A stretch of 64,000 bases of DNA from Nitrogeniibacter mangrovi (GTDB lineage Bacteria > Pseudomonadota > Gammaproteobacteria > Burkholderiales > Rhodocyclaceae), in contig NZ_CP048836.1 in the NCBI RefSeq assembly GCF_010983895.1, forward strand, positions 248,001-312,000. Reading direction: 5' to 3'. The first letter of the stretch is position 1. Each line of letters opens with the position of its first letter. The notes beneath the pieces were generated by a model. The model saw only the letters and a program-made list of their open reading frames with translations, was not told where the DNA came from and searched no databases. The translations under genes and the position numbers were made by a program. This document shows positions 52,555 through 62,245 of the stretch, piece by piece.

Positions 52555-54072
52555 ATGGACATGAAAGTCGCCAAGAAGAAACTCGGCCTCAAGGAGCGCT
52601 ACCGCACCATGACGCGCGACCTGGGCTGGATACCGAGCTGCCAGACGCAGGAGACCCTGTATCCCTACGCCACCTACGAAGGCATCAGGATCCACGACTG
52701 GGACAAGTGGGAAGATCCGTTCCGTCTCACCATGGACGCGTACTGGAAATACCAGGCGGAGAAGGAGCGCAAGTACTACGCCATCATCGACGCCCACGCC
52801 CAGAACAACGGCCACCTGAACATCACCGACGCGCGCTATCTGACCGCGCTCAAGATCTTCCTGCAGGCCATCAGCCCGGGCGAGTACGCGGCGCACAAGG
52901 GCTTCGCCCGGGTCGGGCGGGAATTCCCCGGCGTCGGCGCCCAGGTGGCCTGCCAGATGCAGGCCATCGACGAGATCCGCCATGCGCAGACCCAGGTGCA
53001 TGCGATGTCGAACTACAACCGCTACTACGACGGCTTCCATGCCTTCGCCGACGCGCGCGACCGCATCTGGTACACCTCGGTGCCGCGCTCCTTCTTCGAC
53101 GATGCCATGTCGGCCGGGCCGTTCGAGTTCATGATCGCGATCGGCTTTTCCTTCGAGTACGTGCTCACCAACCTGCTGTTCGTGCCCTTCATGTCGGGCG
53201 CGGCCTACAACGGCGACATGGCCACGGTCACCTTCGGCTTCTCCGCCCAGTCGGACGAGGCGCGCCACATGACCCTCGGGCTCGAGGTGATCAAGTTCAT
53301 GCTCGAACAGGACCCGGCCAACCTTCCCATCGTGCAGCAATGGATCGACAAGTGGTTCTGGCGCGGCTTCCGCGTGCTCGGCCTGGTCAGCGCGATGATG
53401 GACTACATGCTGCCCAAGCGCGTCATGTCCTGGCGCGAGGCGTGGCAGGTGTATGGGGTGGAGAACGGCGGCGCCCTGTTCCGCGATCTGGCGCGCTACG
53501 GCATCCGCCCGCCGGAGGGCTGGGACGACGCCGAGAAGGCCATCGACCACATGTCGCACCAGCTCATGCTCGGGCTCTACCAGTGGAGTTTCGGCACCGC
53601 GTTCCACAGCTGGATCCCGCCCGAGGCCGACATGGACTGGCTGTCGCAGAAGTATCCCGACACCTTCGACACGTACTATCGGCCGCGCTGGGAGTACCTG
53701 CGCCAGTGCGCCGCCGAGGGCCGTCAGTTCAAGAACTTCGGCCTCGCCAAGCTGTGCCAGGTGTGCCAGCTGCCGGTGGTGTTCACCGAGCCGGACGATC
53801 CCACCCAGCGTTGCCACCGCTCGCTCGAGCACGACGGCGAGACCTACCACTTCTGCTCCGACGGTTGCCAGCACATCTTCGAGCACGAGACCGAGAAATT
53901 CATCCAGGCCTGGCTGCCCATGCCGGCGCTGGCGCGCGAGTTCGATCTCAACGTGCCCGCGTGGATGGACTGGGTCGGCATGATCGACGGCCAGGACAAC
54001 GGCGACTACGAAGGTTCCCGCGACCAGCAGCACTTCAACGCCTGGCGCGGCCTGGCCACCACCAACCAGTGA
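52555..54072 (+). CDS. dmpN: Phenol hydroxylase oxygenase alpha subunit (DmpN/P3 type)
   Basis: A 505-residue catalytic subunit with the carboxylate-bridged di-iron centre. The two ExxH iron motifs are visible: DEIRHAQTQ and DEARHMTLG, the second following TFGFSAQS. The C-terminal YHS-type region has CQVCQLPVVF and CSDGCQHIFEHE, the usual Cys-rich extension of this family. It hydroxylates phenol (and perhaps methylphenols) to catechol with O2. Length and motifs are intact, so the gene itself is not decayed, though partner genes are missing from the operon. Confidence 0.95.
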   Translation: MDMKVAKKKLGLKERYRTMTRDLGWIPSCQTQETLYPYATYEGIRIHDWDKWEDPFRLTMDAYWKYQAEKERKYYAIIDAHAQNNGHLNITDARYLTALKIFLQAISPGEYAAHKGFARVGREFPGVGAQVACQMQAIDEIRHAQTQVHAMSNYNRYYDGFHAFADARDRIWYTSVPRSFFDDAMSAGPFEFMIAIGFSFEYVLTNLLFVPFMSGAAYNGDMATVTFGFSAQSDEARHMTLGLEVIKFMLEQDPANLPIVQQWIDKWFWRGFRVLGLVSAMMDYMLPKRVMSWREAWQVYGVENGGALFRDLARYGIRPPEGWDDAEKAIDHMSHQLMLGLYQWSFGTAFHSWIPPEADMDWLSQKYPDTFDTYYRPRWEYLRQCAAEGRQFKNFGLAKLCQVCQLPVVFTEPDDPTQRCHRSLEHDGETYHFCSDGCQHIFEHETEKFIQAWLPMPALAREFDLNVPAWMDWVGMIDGQDNGDYEGSRDQQHFNAWRGLATTNQ

Positions 54073-54129
54073 CACGATGCCGGGCGGGGGCGCCAGCGCG
54101 TGCCCGCCCGCCGACACGAGGAGTCCGCA

Positions 54130-54486
54130 ATGACCGTGACCGCAACCAAACCCTACGCGGGCGTGCCCCGCGACCGCGCCGAGGGCTTCGGCGACAAGCA
54201 GCTGGTGTACGCCAGCTGGGACCAGCACCTGCTCTTCGCGGCGCCGTTCATGATGAGCGTGCCGCCCGACATGCGCTTCGGCGACTTCGTCCATGGGCCG
54301 CTGTCGACCCTGATCGCCGCCGATCCGGATGCCGCGTCGGTGGACTGGGAGGCCGTCGAATGGCGCCTGGGCAACCAGCCCTGGCAGCCCGATTTCGCGC
54401 GCAGCCTGGCCGACAACGGGGTACGCCACAAGATGGAGATCCGCTTCCACACCCCGGGGCTCAATACCCTGTGCGCACCGCGCTGA
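54130..54486 (+). CDS. dmpO: Phenol hydroxylase oxygenase gamma subunit (DmpO/P4 type)
   Basis: A 118-residue small subunit of the (LNO)2 oxygenase. YASWDQHLLFAAPFMMSVPP, MRFGDFVHGPLSTLIAADPD and the EWRLGNQPWQPDF segment are typical of DmpO. The last gene of the operon here: where the NAD(P)H reductase dmpP would be expected there is a strong hairpin and then an unrelated DUF4197 gene. The start ATG at 54130 follows GAGGAG. Confidence 0.92.
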   Translation: MTVTATKPYAGVPRDRAEGFGDKQLVYASWDQHLLFAAPFMMSVPPDMRFGDFVHGPLSTLIAADPDAASVDWEAVEWRLGNQPWQPDFARSLADNGVRHKMEIRFHTPGLNTLCAPR

Positions 54487-54500
54487 GGCACTGAGGTATA

Positions 54501-54527
54501 CGGTGCCGGCCCGCCGGGTCGGCACCG
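54501..54527 (+). terminator. Hairpin closing the dmpLMNO operon
   Basis: CGGTGCCG at 54501-54508 and CGGCACCG at 54520-54527 pair, and the stem extends inward through a wobble pair and three G-C pairs to a three-base loop. No T run follows. Its place just after dmpO supports the end of the operon there. Confidence 0.55.
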
Positions 54528-54621
54528 CCAATTGTGTGAACTTGAAAACGCCAGGACACGGACGGACGTCGCCTGTGGCCGAGTGTTAAGCTACTCGCCT
54601 GACATCAGCCGGGAGTGCCCC

Positions 54622-55302
54622 ATGCGAGCCATCGTCCGCGCCTTGTGCGTGTTCCTCATCTCCGCGCCGGCCTTCGCCGGGGCACTGGACCTCCTCTCCA
54701 ATGCACAGGCCACCGGCGGGCTCAAGGAGGCCTTGCAGCAGGGCGCCGAGGCCGCCGTGTCGCAGCTGGGGACCAAGGGCGGCTTCCTCAACAACGCCAA
54801 GGTGCGCATCCCGCTGCCCAACGCCCTCGAAAAGACCCGGCCGCTCCTCAAGATGATGGGCAAGTCGGATGAGCTCGACGAGCTGCAGACGGCCATGAAC
54901 CGCGCCGCCGAGGCCGCCGTGCCGGAGGCGAAGGATCTGCTGGTCAGCGCCGTCAAGCAGATGAGCGTGGACGACGCCAAGAAGATCCTCACCGGCGGTG
55001 ACAACTCGGTCACCCAGTATTTCGAATCCAAGACCCGCGCAGCGCTCACCGAGCGTTTCCTGCCCGTGGTCAGCAAGCAGACCGACCGCCTGTCGCTGGC
55101 CAACCAGTACAACAAGGTCGCCGGCAAGGTGGCCAAGGCGGGCCTGCTCAAGGGCGACGAGACCTCGGTGGAGACCTTCGTGACCGCCAAGGCGCTCGAC
55201 GGCCTGTACGCCACCATCGCCGAGCAGGAGCGCGAGATTCGCGCCAACCCCATGCAGGCGGCCGGTTCGCTGGCGAAAAAGGTGTTCGAGGCCATCAAGT
55301 AA
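54622..55302 (+). CDS. DUF4197 family exported protein
   Basis: A 226-residue helical protein with signal peptide MRAIVRALCVFLISAPAFA. GGLKEALQQGAEAAVSQLGT near the N terminus, VDDAKKILTGGDNSVTQYFE in the middle and AKALDGLYATIAEQEREIR near the end are the DUF4197 pattern. The family is periplasmic or outer-membrane associated and of unknown function. It is not related to phenol degradation. ATG at 54622 is set by the signal peptide. Confidence 0.85.
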   Translation: MRAIVRALCVFLISAPAFAGALDLLSNAQATGGLKEALQQGAEAAVSQLGTKGGFLNNAKVRIPLPNALEKTRPLLKMMGKSDELDELQTAMNRAAEAAVPEAKDLLVSAVKQMSVDDAKKILTGGDNSVTQYFESKTRAALTERFLPVVSKQTDRLSLANQYNKVAGKVAKAGLLKGDETSVETFVTAKALDGLYATIAEQEREIRANPMQAAGSLAKKVFEAIK

Positions 55303-55412
55303 GGTGCGCTTGTCGGCGCGCGCCCGGGCGGGCGTGCCGCTCCGGTAGAATGGGGCGCCCTGTGGATCCCGCGCCGCCCCGTCGGGCGGCGTGCCGTTTC
55401 TGAAGCCTGCCC

Positions 55413-57404
<1,992 letters not shown>

Positions 57405-57424
57405 CCGGGGCGGGGGCGCTCACA

Positions 57425-57565
57425 GTGAGAGATTTCGTTTCCTGGGTGCTCGGCAGCACGGTGGGGAAATTCACGCTGCTGGCGGTCATCGCCGTGCCGA
57501 TGGTGGCGATCATCGGCTATTTCGTGGTGCTGGCTCGCCGGGAGGACAAGCGGGACCGGCGCTGA
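57425..57565 (+). CDS. Small single-pass membrane protein, 46 residues
   Basis: A GTG-initiated short ORF 21 bases after rep. It encodes one hydrophobic helix (FTLLAVIAVPMVAIIGYFVV) flanked by an amphipathic start (RDFVSWVLGSTVG) and a charged tail RREDKRDRR. It ends 11 bases before a bidirectional terminator, consistent with a real, cotranscribed gene. The ribosome site is weak. No family recognised. Confidence 0.5.
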   Translation: MRDFVSWVLGSTVGKFTLLAVIAVPMVAIIGYFVVLARREDKRDRR

Positions 57566-57576
57566 GCACGGCCAAG

Positions 57577-57604
57577 AAAAAAGCGGCCCGAGGGCCGCTT
57601 TTTT
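57577..57604. terminator. Bidirectional terminator between rep region and cytochrome c5 gene
   Basis: An A6 run, GCGGCCC, a GA centre, GGGCCGC and a T6 run are symmetric, so it serves both the plus-strand rep unit and the converging cytochrome gene. Confidence 0.9.
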
Positions 57605-57622
57605 CCTGAACCGCGTCGGCGC

Positions 57623-58048
57623 TTACTCGACCGGCGGGGCCTTGAAGTCGGCACCGCCCTTGTTGGCCAGGTAGGCCACGGCACGGGCCAGTTCCTTGTC
57701 GGTCAGATCGGCCGCGCCACCCTTGGGCGGCATGTTGCCCTTGCCGTTGGTGGCCGAGGCGATCAGGGCATCGTAGCCCTGGGCGATCCGCGGCGCCCAG
57801 GCATTGGTGTCGCCGGTCTTGGGGGAACCCAGGGCACCAGAGCCATGACAGCCGCTGCACACCTTGGCAACGATCTCCTCGCCGGTGCGCTTGCCGGGTT
57901 CTTCCTTCTGGACCTTGAGCTCGACCTGCGCCACGGGCTGGGTCAGGGTGGCGGACAGTTCGCTGTCGATGGTCTTGTCCTTGCCACAGCCGGCCAGCGG
58001 CAGGGCGAGCGCGGCGGCAAGGGCGATGAGGGCGCGGGATTGGGTCAT
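57623..58048 (-). CDS. Cytochrome c5-like lipoprotein
   Basis: A 141-residue monohaem cytochrome c. Signal with lipobox LPLAGCGK (Cys21) anchors it to a membrane; haem motif CSGCH is near residue 75, and the axial Met is probably in GKGNMPPKGG. DLTDKELARAVAYLANKGG is typical of cytochrome c5. It may pass electrons to a terminal oxidase. The start at 58048 is set by the signal. A TATAAT on this strand at 58096-58091 is the likely -10. Confidence 0.87.
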   Translation of the reverse strand: MTQSRALIALAAALALPLAGCGKDKTIDSELSATLTQPVAQVELKVQKEEPGKRTGEEIVAKVCSGCHGSGALGSPKTGDTNAWAPRIAQGYDALIASATNGKGNMPPKGGAADLTDKELARAVAYLANKGGADFKAPPVE

Positions 58049-58129
58049 GCGGGTTTCCTTGAAAAGCGGGGCAATTTTCAAAACCCGACGATTATAACGA
58101 GCGATGCTGCCCTGCGAAAGCGCTACGCG

Positions 58130-58158
58130 TGGACGCCTTGGGCAAAAGGCGGTATGCT
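58130..58158 (+). promoter_or_regulatory. Probable promoter of the tRNA-Arg gene
   Basis: TGGACG at 58130-58135 and TATGCT at 58153-58158 are 17 bp apart, with the tRNA 13 bases further on. Confidence 0.5.
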
Positions 58159-58171
58159 TGCCGCCTTCCAT

Positions 58172-58248
58172 GCGCCCGTAGCTCAGCTGGATAGAGTACT
58201 GCCCTCCGAAGGCAGGGGTCGTGCGTTCGAATCGCGCCGGGCGCGCCA
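58172..58248 (+). tRNA. tRNA-Arg (anticodon CCG)
   Basis: A complete 77-base cloverleaf. Acceptor GCGCCCG pairs with CGGGCGC; the anticodon arm CTGCC-CTCCGAA-GGCAG has anticodon CCG at 58206-58208, reading CGG (Arg). The T arm is GTGCG-TTCGAAT-CGCGC, with one G-T pair. CCA is encoded (58246-58248). A strong terminator follows at once. Confidence 0.95.
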
Positions 58249-58255
58249 GAACGCG

Positions 58256-58289
58256 AAAAGGGCCGGATCCTCGAGGATCCGGCCCTTTT
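58256..58289. terminator. Terminator after tRNA-Arg, also facing the cytochrome c gene
   Basis: AAAAGGGCCGGATCC and its exact complement around TCGA form a 15-bp stem ending in a T run. It can work in both directions, ending the tRNA and the PQQ dehydrogenase-cytochrome unit. Confidence 0.9.
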
Positions 58290-58311
58290 CTTTTTCACCG
58301 CCGCGGCGGCG

Positions 58312-58767
58312 TCATCGGGTCGCCTGTTGTCCCGCCTCGAAGTCCGCGGACAGGGACTTGATGTAGGCGACGATCTTCCACACCAGCGGGTCCGGAATCG
58401 AGCCCTTCCACGACGGCATGACGTTGGGCCCATTGACCCGGCCATTGACGATGGTGTCGTGGATGATCCGGGGGTCCCAGCCGGTGCGGGTCTTGAACGA
58501 GCGGGTCTTGCCGGCTTCGCCCTCGGTGCCGTGGCAGTAGGCGCAGGTGTGGATGAACTTCTGTTTGCCGGCCGCGATCCATACCGGGTCGCGCAGCTGT
58601 TCGGCGGAGGGCACGGTGACCGTTGCCTCGGGGGGCGCGTCGTGTCGGGCGCCCGGGTCCGCGGCGGCATCGGCCGGGGGCATGGCGAACGCCGCGACCA
58701 GGCCGAGCAGGGCGAGGCCGGTCAGCGGGCGCGGTCCCGGGAAGTGGCTGCCTCGAAGGCGTTTCAT
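58312..58767 (-). CDS. Periplasmic cytochrome c, probable acceptor of the PQQ dehydrogenase
   Basis: A 151-residue monohaem cytochrome c with a signal region (PLTGLALLGLVAAFAMPPADA). CAYCH is the haem motif at about residue 75, in KFIHTCAYCHGTEGEAGKT, and GPNVMPSWKG provides a Met axial ligand. IIHDTIVNGRVNG is usual for cytochromes beside PQQ alcohol dehydrogenases. It follows the dehydrogenase gene by 13 bases and so probably takes its electrons. The N-terminal part is longer than a standard signal peptide; a later start cannot be excluded. Confidence 0.87.
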   Translation of the reverse strand: MKRLRGSHFPGPRPLTGLALLGLVAAFAMPPADAAADPGARHDAPPEATVTVPSAEQLRDPVWIAAGKQKFIHTCAYCHGTEGEAGKTRSFKTRTGWDPRIIHDTIVNGRVNGPNVMPSWKGSIPDPLVWKIVAYIKSLSADFEAGQQATR

Positions 58768-58780
58768 GCATCTCTCCTGG

Positions 58781-60454
58781 TCATTCGAGGGTGAAGGCGA
58801 TCAGGGCCGCGCCGCCGCGGGCTTCCTTGAAGCCGGGGAACAGCCCCGAGGCGAAGGCCGGGAACAGGGAGCCGAACCCCGATGGCACCAGCAGGTACTG
58901 CTTGTGGCCGACGGCGTAGCTGATGATGCCGGAGCGGATGCCCGAGCCGGTGTTGAAGGTCCACAGCTCCTTGCCGTTCCGGGCGTCATAGGCGTGCACC
59001 AGGCCCTGGCTGTCGCCGTTGAAGACGAGATTGCCGCCCGTGGCCAGGACCGAGCCGAGGCTGGGCAGGTCGTAGGCGATGGACCAGGCTTTCTTCCCCG
59101 TGAGCGGATCGACGGCCTCGAGGCGGCTGCTCGCCTTGCCCCCCGGTGGCGCCACGAACTTCAGTTCGGCGAAGGCGAAGAAGGGCTGGGAGAAGGCGAT
59201 GTCCTTCGGATCCTGGGGCCCCACCTTGACGGCGTTGCAGAACTCGTTGGCGTTGGTGTACCACAGCCCGGTCTTCGGGCTGTAGGCGCCGTGGTTCCAG
59301 CTGCGCGCGCCCAGCACGCTGGGGCACAGCGTCTTGGTCTGGCCGGTCACCGGTTCGTTGCGCCCGTGCAGTTCGCCGCTCTTCGGGTCGACGGATTTCA
59401 CCCAGTTGATGTGCTCGGCGAGCGGCCACACGTTTTCCACCTGCCCGGTGGTGCGGTCCAGCACGGTCACGAAACCGCCCTTGTTGAGGTGGGTCATGAG
59501 GTGCTTTGAGCCCGTGTCGATCAGCAGGGATTCGTAGGCGGAGTCGAAGTCCCACACGTCGTGCGGCACTTCCTGATGATGCCAGCGCAGCGTGCCGGTC
59601 TTCGGTTCGATCGCCAGCACGGTGGCGGTGTAGCGGTTGTCGCCCGGGCGCACCGAGCCGTCGAAGTCGGGCGCGGCGTTGGAGACGCCAACGTAGTACA
59701 GGCCGGTGCCCGGGTCGTACTGACCCGTCATCCAGGCACCGCCGCCACCAGTGGCGATGGCCTCCTTGGGCCAGCTCTTCGGGTCGTCGCGCAGGGTCTC
59801 GAAGGCCCACAGGCGCTTCCCGGTTTCGGCGTCGAGGCCGAAGATGTGCCCGCGCTGGGCCAGGTCGCCGCCGGTGGGGCCGATGATGACCACGTCGCCG
59901 GCGATCGTGGGTGCCGAGGTGAAGTTGCTCCCCGACGACTTTTCGGTGTCGACCAGCGGGGTCTTCCACAGCGGCTTGCCGGTTTTCTGGTCGAGGGCGA
60001 TGAGGCGTCCGTCCAGGGTGCCGAAATAGACCTTGCCATGGCCGACGGCGACGCCGCGGTTGTAGGAGGCGAACAGCAGCCGCGAGGTGACCGGGTCGAG
60101 TTCGGCGTAGTAGTGCCACAGCTCCTTTCCGGTCTGGCCGTCCACCGCGAACACGCGGTTGTTGGCGGCGATGTAGTAGAGCACCCCGTCGATCGCCAGG
60201 GGCGTGGCCTGCAGCCCCTGGGCGATGTCGCCGGGCTGATGGATCCAGGCGACCTTGAGTTTCTTCACGTTGGCCGCGTTGATCTGTTCCAGCGGGCTGA
60301 AGCGCCAGCCCCGGTAGGTGCGGTGATATTCGGGCCAGTCGCCGGGTTGTGCGCCGGTGTCCGCCGCGCCGGCCGGAACCGGACCGAGGATGGTTGCGAT
60401 GGCGATGACTGCGGCGCCTGCCGCGATCCGTGTGTTTTTGGGTGCCATGTGCAC
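58781..60454 (-). CDS. PQQ-dependent alcohol dehydrogenase (methanol/ethanol family), lanthanide-type motif
   Basis: A 557-residue periplasmic quinoprotein with signal AAGAAVIAIATILGPVPAGA and an eight-bladed propeller (repeats such as VFAVDGQTGKELWHYYAE and LIALDQKTGKPLWKTPL). No fused cytochrome, so type I. VPHDVWDFDS contains the catalytic Asp and a second Asp two residues on, as in lanthanide-dependent XoxF/PedH enzymes. The vicinal Cys pair seems replaced (LLFASYNRG), and the usual GAE metal-binding Glu appears as Asp in PTGGDLAQRG; these two readings are by eye. GTG at 60454 has GGGAGA seven bases ahead; ATG at 60448 is the alternative. Substrate alcohol unknown. Confidence 0.88.
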   Translation of the reverse strand: MHMAPKNTRIAAGAAVIAIATILGPVPAGAADTGAQPGDWPEYHRTYRGWRFSPLEQINAANVKKLKVAWIHQPGDIAQGLQATPLAIDGVLYYIAANNRVFAVDGQTGKELWHYYAELDPVTSRLLFASYNRGVAVGHGKVYFGTLDGRLIALDQKTGKPLWKTPLVDTEKSSGSNFTSAPTIAGDVVIIGPTGGDLAQRGHIFGLDAETGKRLWAFETLRDDPKSWPKEAIATGGGGAWMTGQYDPGTGLYYVGVSNAAPDFDGSVRPGDNRYTATVLAIEPKTGTLRWHHQEVPHDVWDFDSAYESLLIDTGSKHLMTHLNKGGFVTVLDRTTGQVENVWPLAEHINWVKSVDPKSGELHGRNEPVTGQTKTLCPSVLGARSWNHGAYSPKTGLWYTNANEFCNAVKVGPQDPKDIAFSQPFFAFAELKFVAPPGGKASSRLEAVDPLTGKKAWSIAYDLPSLGSVLATGGNLVFNGDSQGLVHAYDARNGKELWTFNTGSGIRSGIISYAVGHKQYLLVPSGFGSLFPAFASGLFPGFKEARGGAALIAFTLE

Positions 60455-60484
60455 TGGTATGTCTCCCGCGTTTTCATTGTTGGG

Positions 60485-60515
60485 CCGTCCGTTCCGCCCA
60501 TGTCAGAACGGACGG
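60485..60515 (-). repeat. 10-bp inverted repeat in the leader of the PQQ dehydrogenase gene
   Basis: CCGTCCGTTC (60485-60494) and GAACGGACGG (60506-60515) are a perfect inverted repeat with an 11-base loop, 31-61 bases before the start codon. It lies downstream of the predicted sigma54 start, so it may be an mRNA hairpin or an operator. The GAACGGACGG half recurs at 63445-63454. Confidence 0.55.
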
Positions 60516-60543
60516 TGCATTGCTTTGACGCGGGAGTCTCATA

Positions 60544-60559
60544 GGCAAGCGTCATGCCA
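60544..60559 (-). promoter_or_regulatory. Sigma54-type -24/-12 promoter for the PQQ dehydrogenase gene
   Basis: Read on the minus strand, TGGCATGACGCTTGCC has the GG and GC spaced by ten bases and matches TGGCAC-N5-TTGC at all but one position. Transcription would start near 60534, giving an 80-base leader. Farther upstream GGCATGGC (plus strand) is repeated at 60571-60578 and 60586-60593. Confidence 0.7.
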
Positions 60560-60721
60560 ACGATTCTGCAGGCATGGCTGTGCTTGGCATGGCGCTGAAT
60601 CCATGACGTTTTTCCCGGACGCGCCGGGCCGGACAGCGTTGCTGCGGGAGGTGCCAGACGTCCGGGTTTCGGACGCCGGGCGACAGCGACGGTTGAATTC
60701 CGGACTGCGGGCCCGGTGGCT

Positions 60722-62245
60722 TCAGGGGGGGGTGAGCAGTGTGCGCAGGGCGGTCTTGAGTACCTTGCCGTAGCTGTTCTTGGGCAGCTCGGAGAGGAAG
60801 CGGTATGCCCTCGGGCGCTTGAAGCGTGCGATTTCGGCCAGGCAGAGGGCGTCCAGCGCCTCGGCGGTGAGATCGTCGGCGCCGACCACGAAGGCGATCA
60901 CGATTTCGCCCCATTCGGGATCGGCCTGGCCGACCACGGACACTTCTCGAACGCCCGGATGCTTGAGCAGTGCCTCCTCGACCTCGCGCGGATAGATGTT
61001 GGTGCCGCCGGAGATGATCACGTCCTTGGAGCGGTCCTTGAGCGTGATGAGGCCGCGCGAGTCCATCGTGCCCATGTCACCAGTCCACAGCCAGCCGTCC
61101 CGGAGTGCCTTGGCGGTGGCTTCGGGATTGCGCCAGTAGCCGGCCATGACGACGTCGCCACGCACGAGGATCTCGCCCACCTCGCCTTCGGCCACCGTCT
61201 TGCCGTTCGCATGGGCCAGACGCACTTCGACGGCAGACTGGGCGAAGCCGACCGAGGCCGCGTTGGTCGCCCAGTCCGGCGCGGCGCGGTCCGCCAGCAT
61301 GTGGCGCGGCAGGGCGGTGATGGTCATGGGGGATTCGCCCTGGCCGTAGATCTGGACGAAACGGGGCCCCATCGTGGCGAGGGCGTCGCGGATATCCTCC
61401 AGATACATGGGGCCGCCGCCATAGACGATGGTCTTGAAGCCCTGGCCGCCGGTTTCGCGGGCCTTGACCCGATCCACCAGGCGGCGAACCATGGTGGGGG
61501 CGGCGAACAGGCACAGGTGGCCCAGATCGCTGGCGAGATCGATCAGTTCGTCTGGATTGAAGTGGCCGGATTCGGGCAGCACATGGCGGCAGCCGCGCAG
61601 CATGTACGGAAATCCGTACAGCCCGGCGCCATGGGACATCGGAGCGGCATAAACGACGCAGTCGCCGTCTCCGACGGCATCCACGTCGGTGAAGTAACTG
61701 TGGAGCATCGCGAACAGGTTGCGATGGGTGAGCATGACCCCTTTCGGGCGGCCGGTGGTGCCGGAGGTATAGAACAGCCAGGCCAGCGCGCCCGGTTCCC
61801 GCTCCTGCAGCGGCAGGAAATGGTGCCCGGTGGCCGCCTCATAGGCGGCGTCGCCGGCGACCAGGGTGTGTTCGAGGGCCGGTGCCGTCAGCGTTGCCGC
61901 GGCCACGCCCGGCGCCAGATCGTCGGACATGAACAGCGCCCGGGCGCCGGTGTCCTCGAGGATGTACTCGAGCTCGCGCGGATGCAGTTTGGCGTTGATG
62001 GGCACGGCCACCAGGCCCGCCCACAGCACCGCGTAGAGGGTCTCGAGGTAGGCCGGGCCGTTGGTCATGTAGATGGCGACCCGGTCGTCGCGGGCGAGGT
62101 CGAGTCGGTGACGAAGAAAGCCAGCCAGGGCGCCGGTGCGTGCGGCCAGCTCGCCGTAGGTATGGCGGCATTTGCTGCCGACCAGGACGGCCGGCCGCTG
62201 CGGGTAGAGCCGGGCAGCGCGGACAAGCAGGCTGGCGAGGTTCAT
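60722..62245 (-). CDS. Acyl-CoA synthetase / AMP-dependent ligase
   Basis: A 507-residue ANL-superfamily enzyme that activates a carboxylic acid to its CoA thioester. AMP-binding motif YTSGTTGRPKGVMLTHRN is at about residues 163-180; GWLWTGDMGTMDSRGLITLK and DRSKDVIISGGTNIYPREVE follow, and the C-terminal PKNSYGKVLK holds the catalytic Lys. It is cytoplasmic. The acid specificity is not readable; an aliphatic, terpenoid or aromatic acid would all be possible. Its start overlaps the stop of the thiolase gene by four bases, and the PQQ dehydrogenase gene follows 267 bases later. Confidence 0.9.
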   Translation of the reverse strand: MNLASLLVRAARLYPQRPAVLVGSKCRHTYGELAARTGALAGFLRHRLDLARDDRVAIYMTNGPAYLETLYAVLWAGLVAVPINAKLHPRELEYILEDTGARALFMSDDLAPGVAAATLTAPALEHTLVAGDAAYEAATGHHFLPLQEREPGALAWLFYTSGTTGRPKGVMLTHRNLFAMLHSYFTDVDAVGDGDCVVYAAPMSHGAGLYGFPYMLRGCRHVLPESGHFNPDELIDLASDLGHLCLFAAPTMVRRLVDRVKARETGGQGFKTIVYGGGPMYLEDIRDALATMGPRFVQIYGQGESPMTITALPRHMLADRAAPDWATNAASVGFAQSAVEVRLAHANGKTVAEGEVGEILVRGDVVMAGYWRNPEATAKALRDGWLWTGDMGTMDSRGLITLKDRSKDVIISGGTNIYPREVEEALLKHPGVREVSVVGQADPEWGEIVIAFVVGADDLTAEALDALCLAEIARFKRPRAYRFLSELPKNSYGKVLKTALRTLLTPP

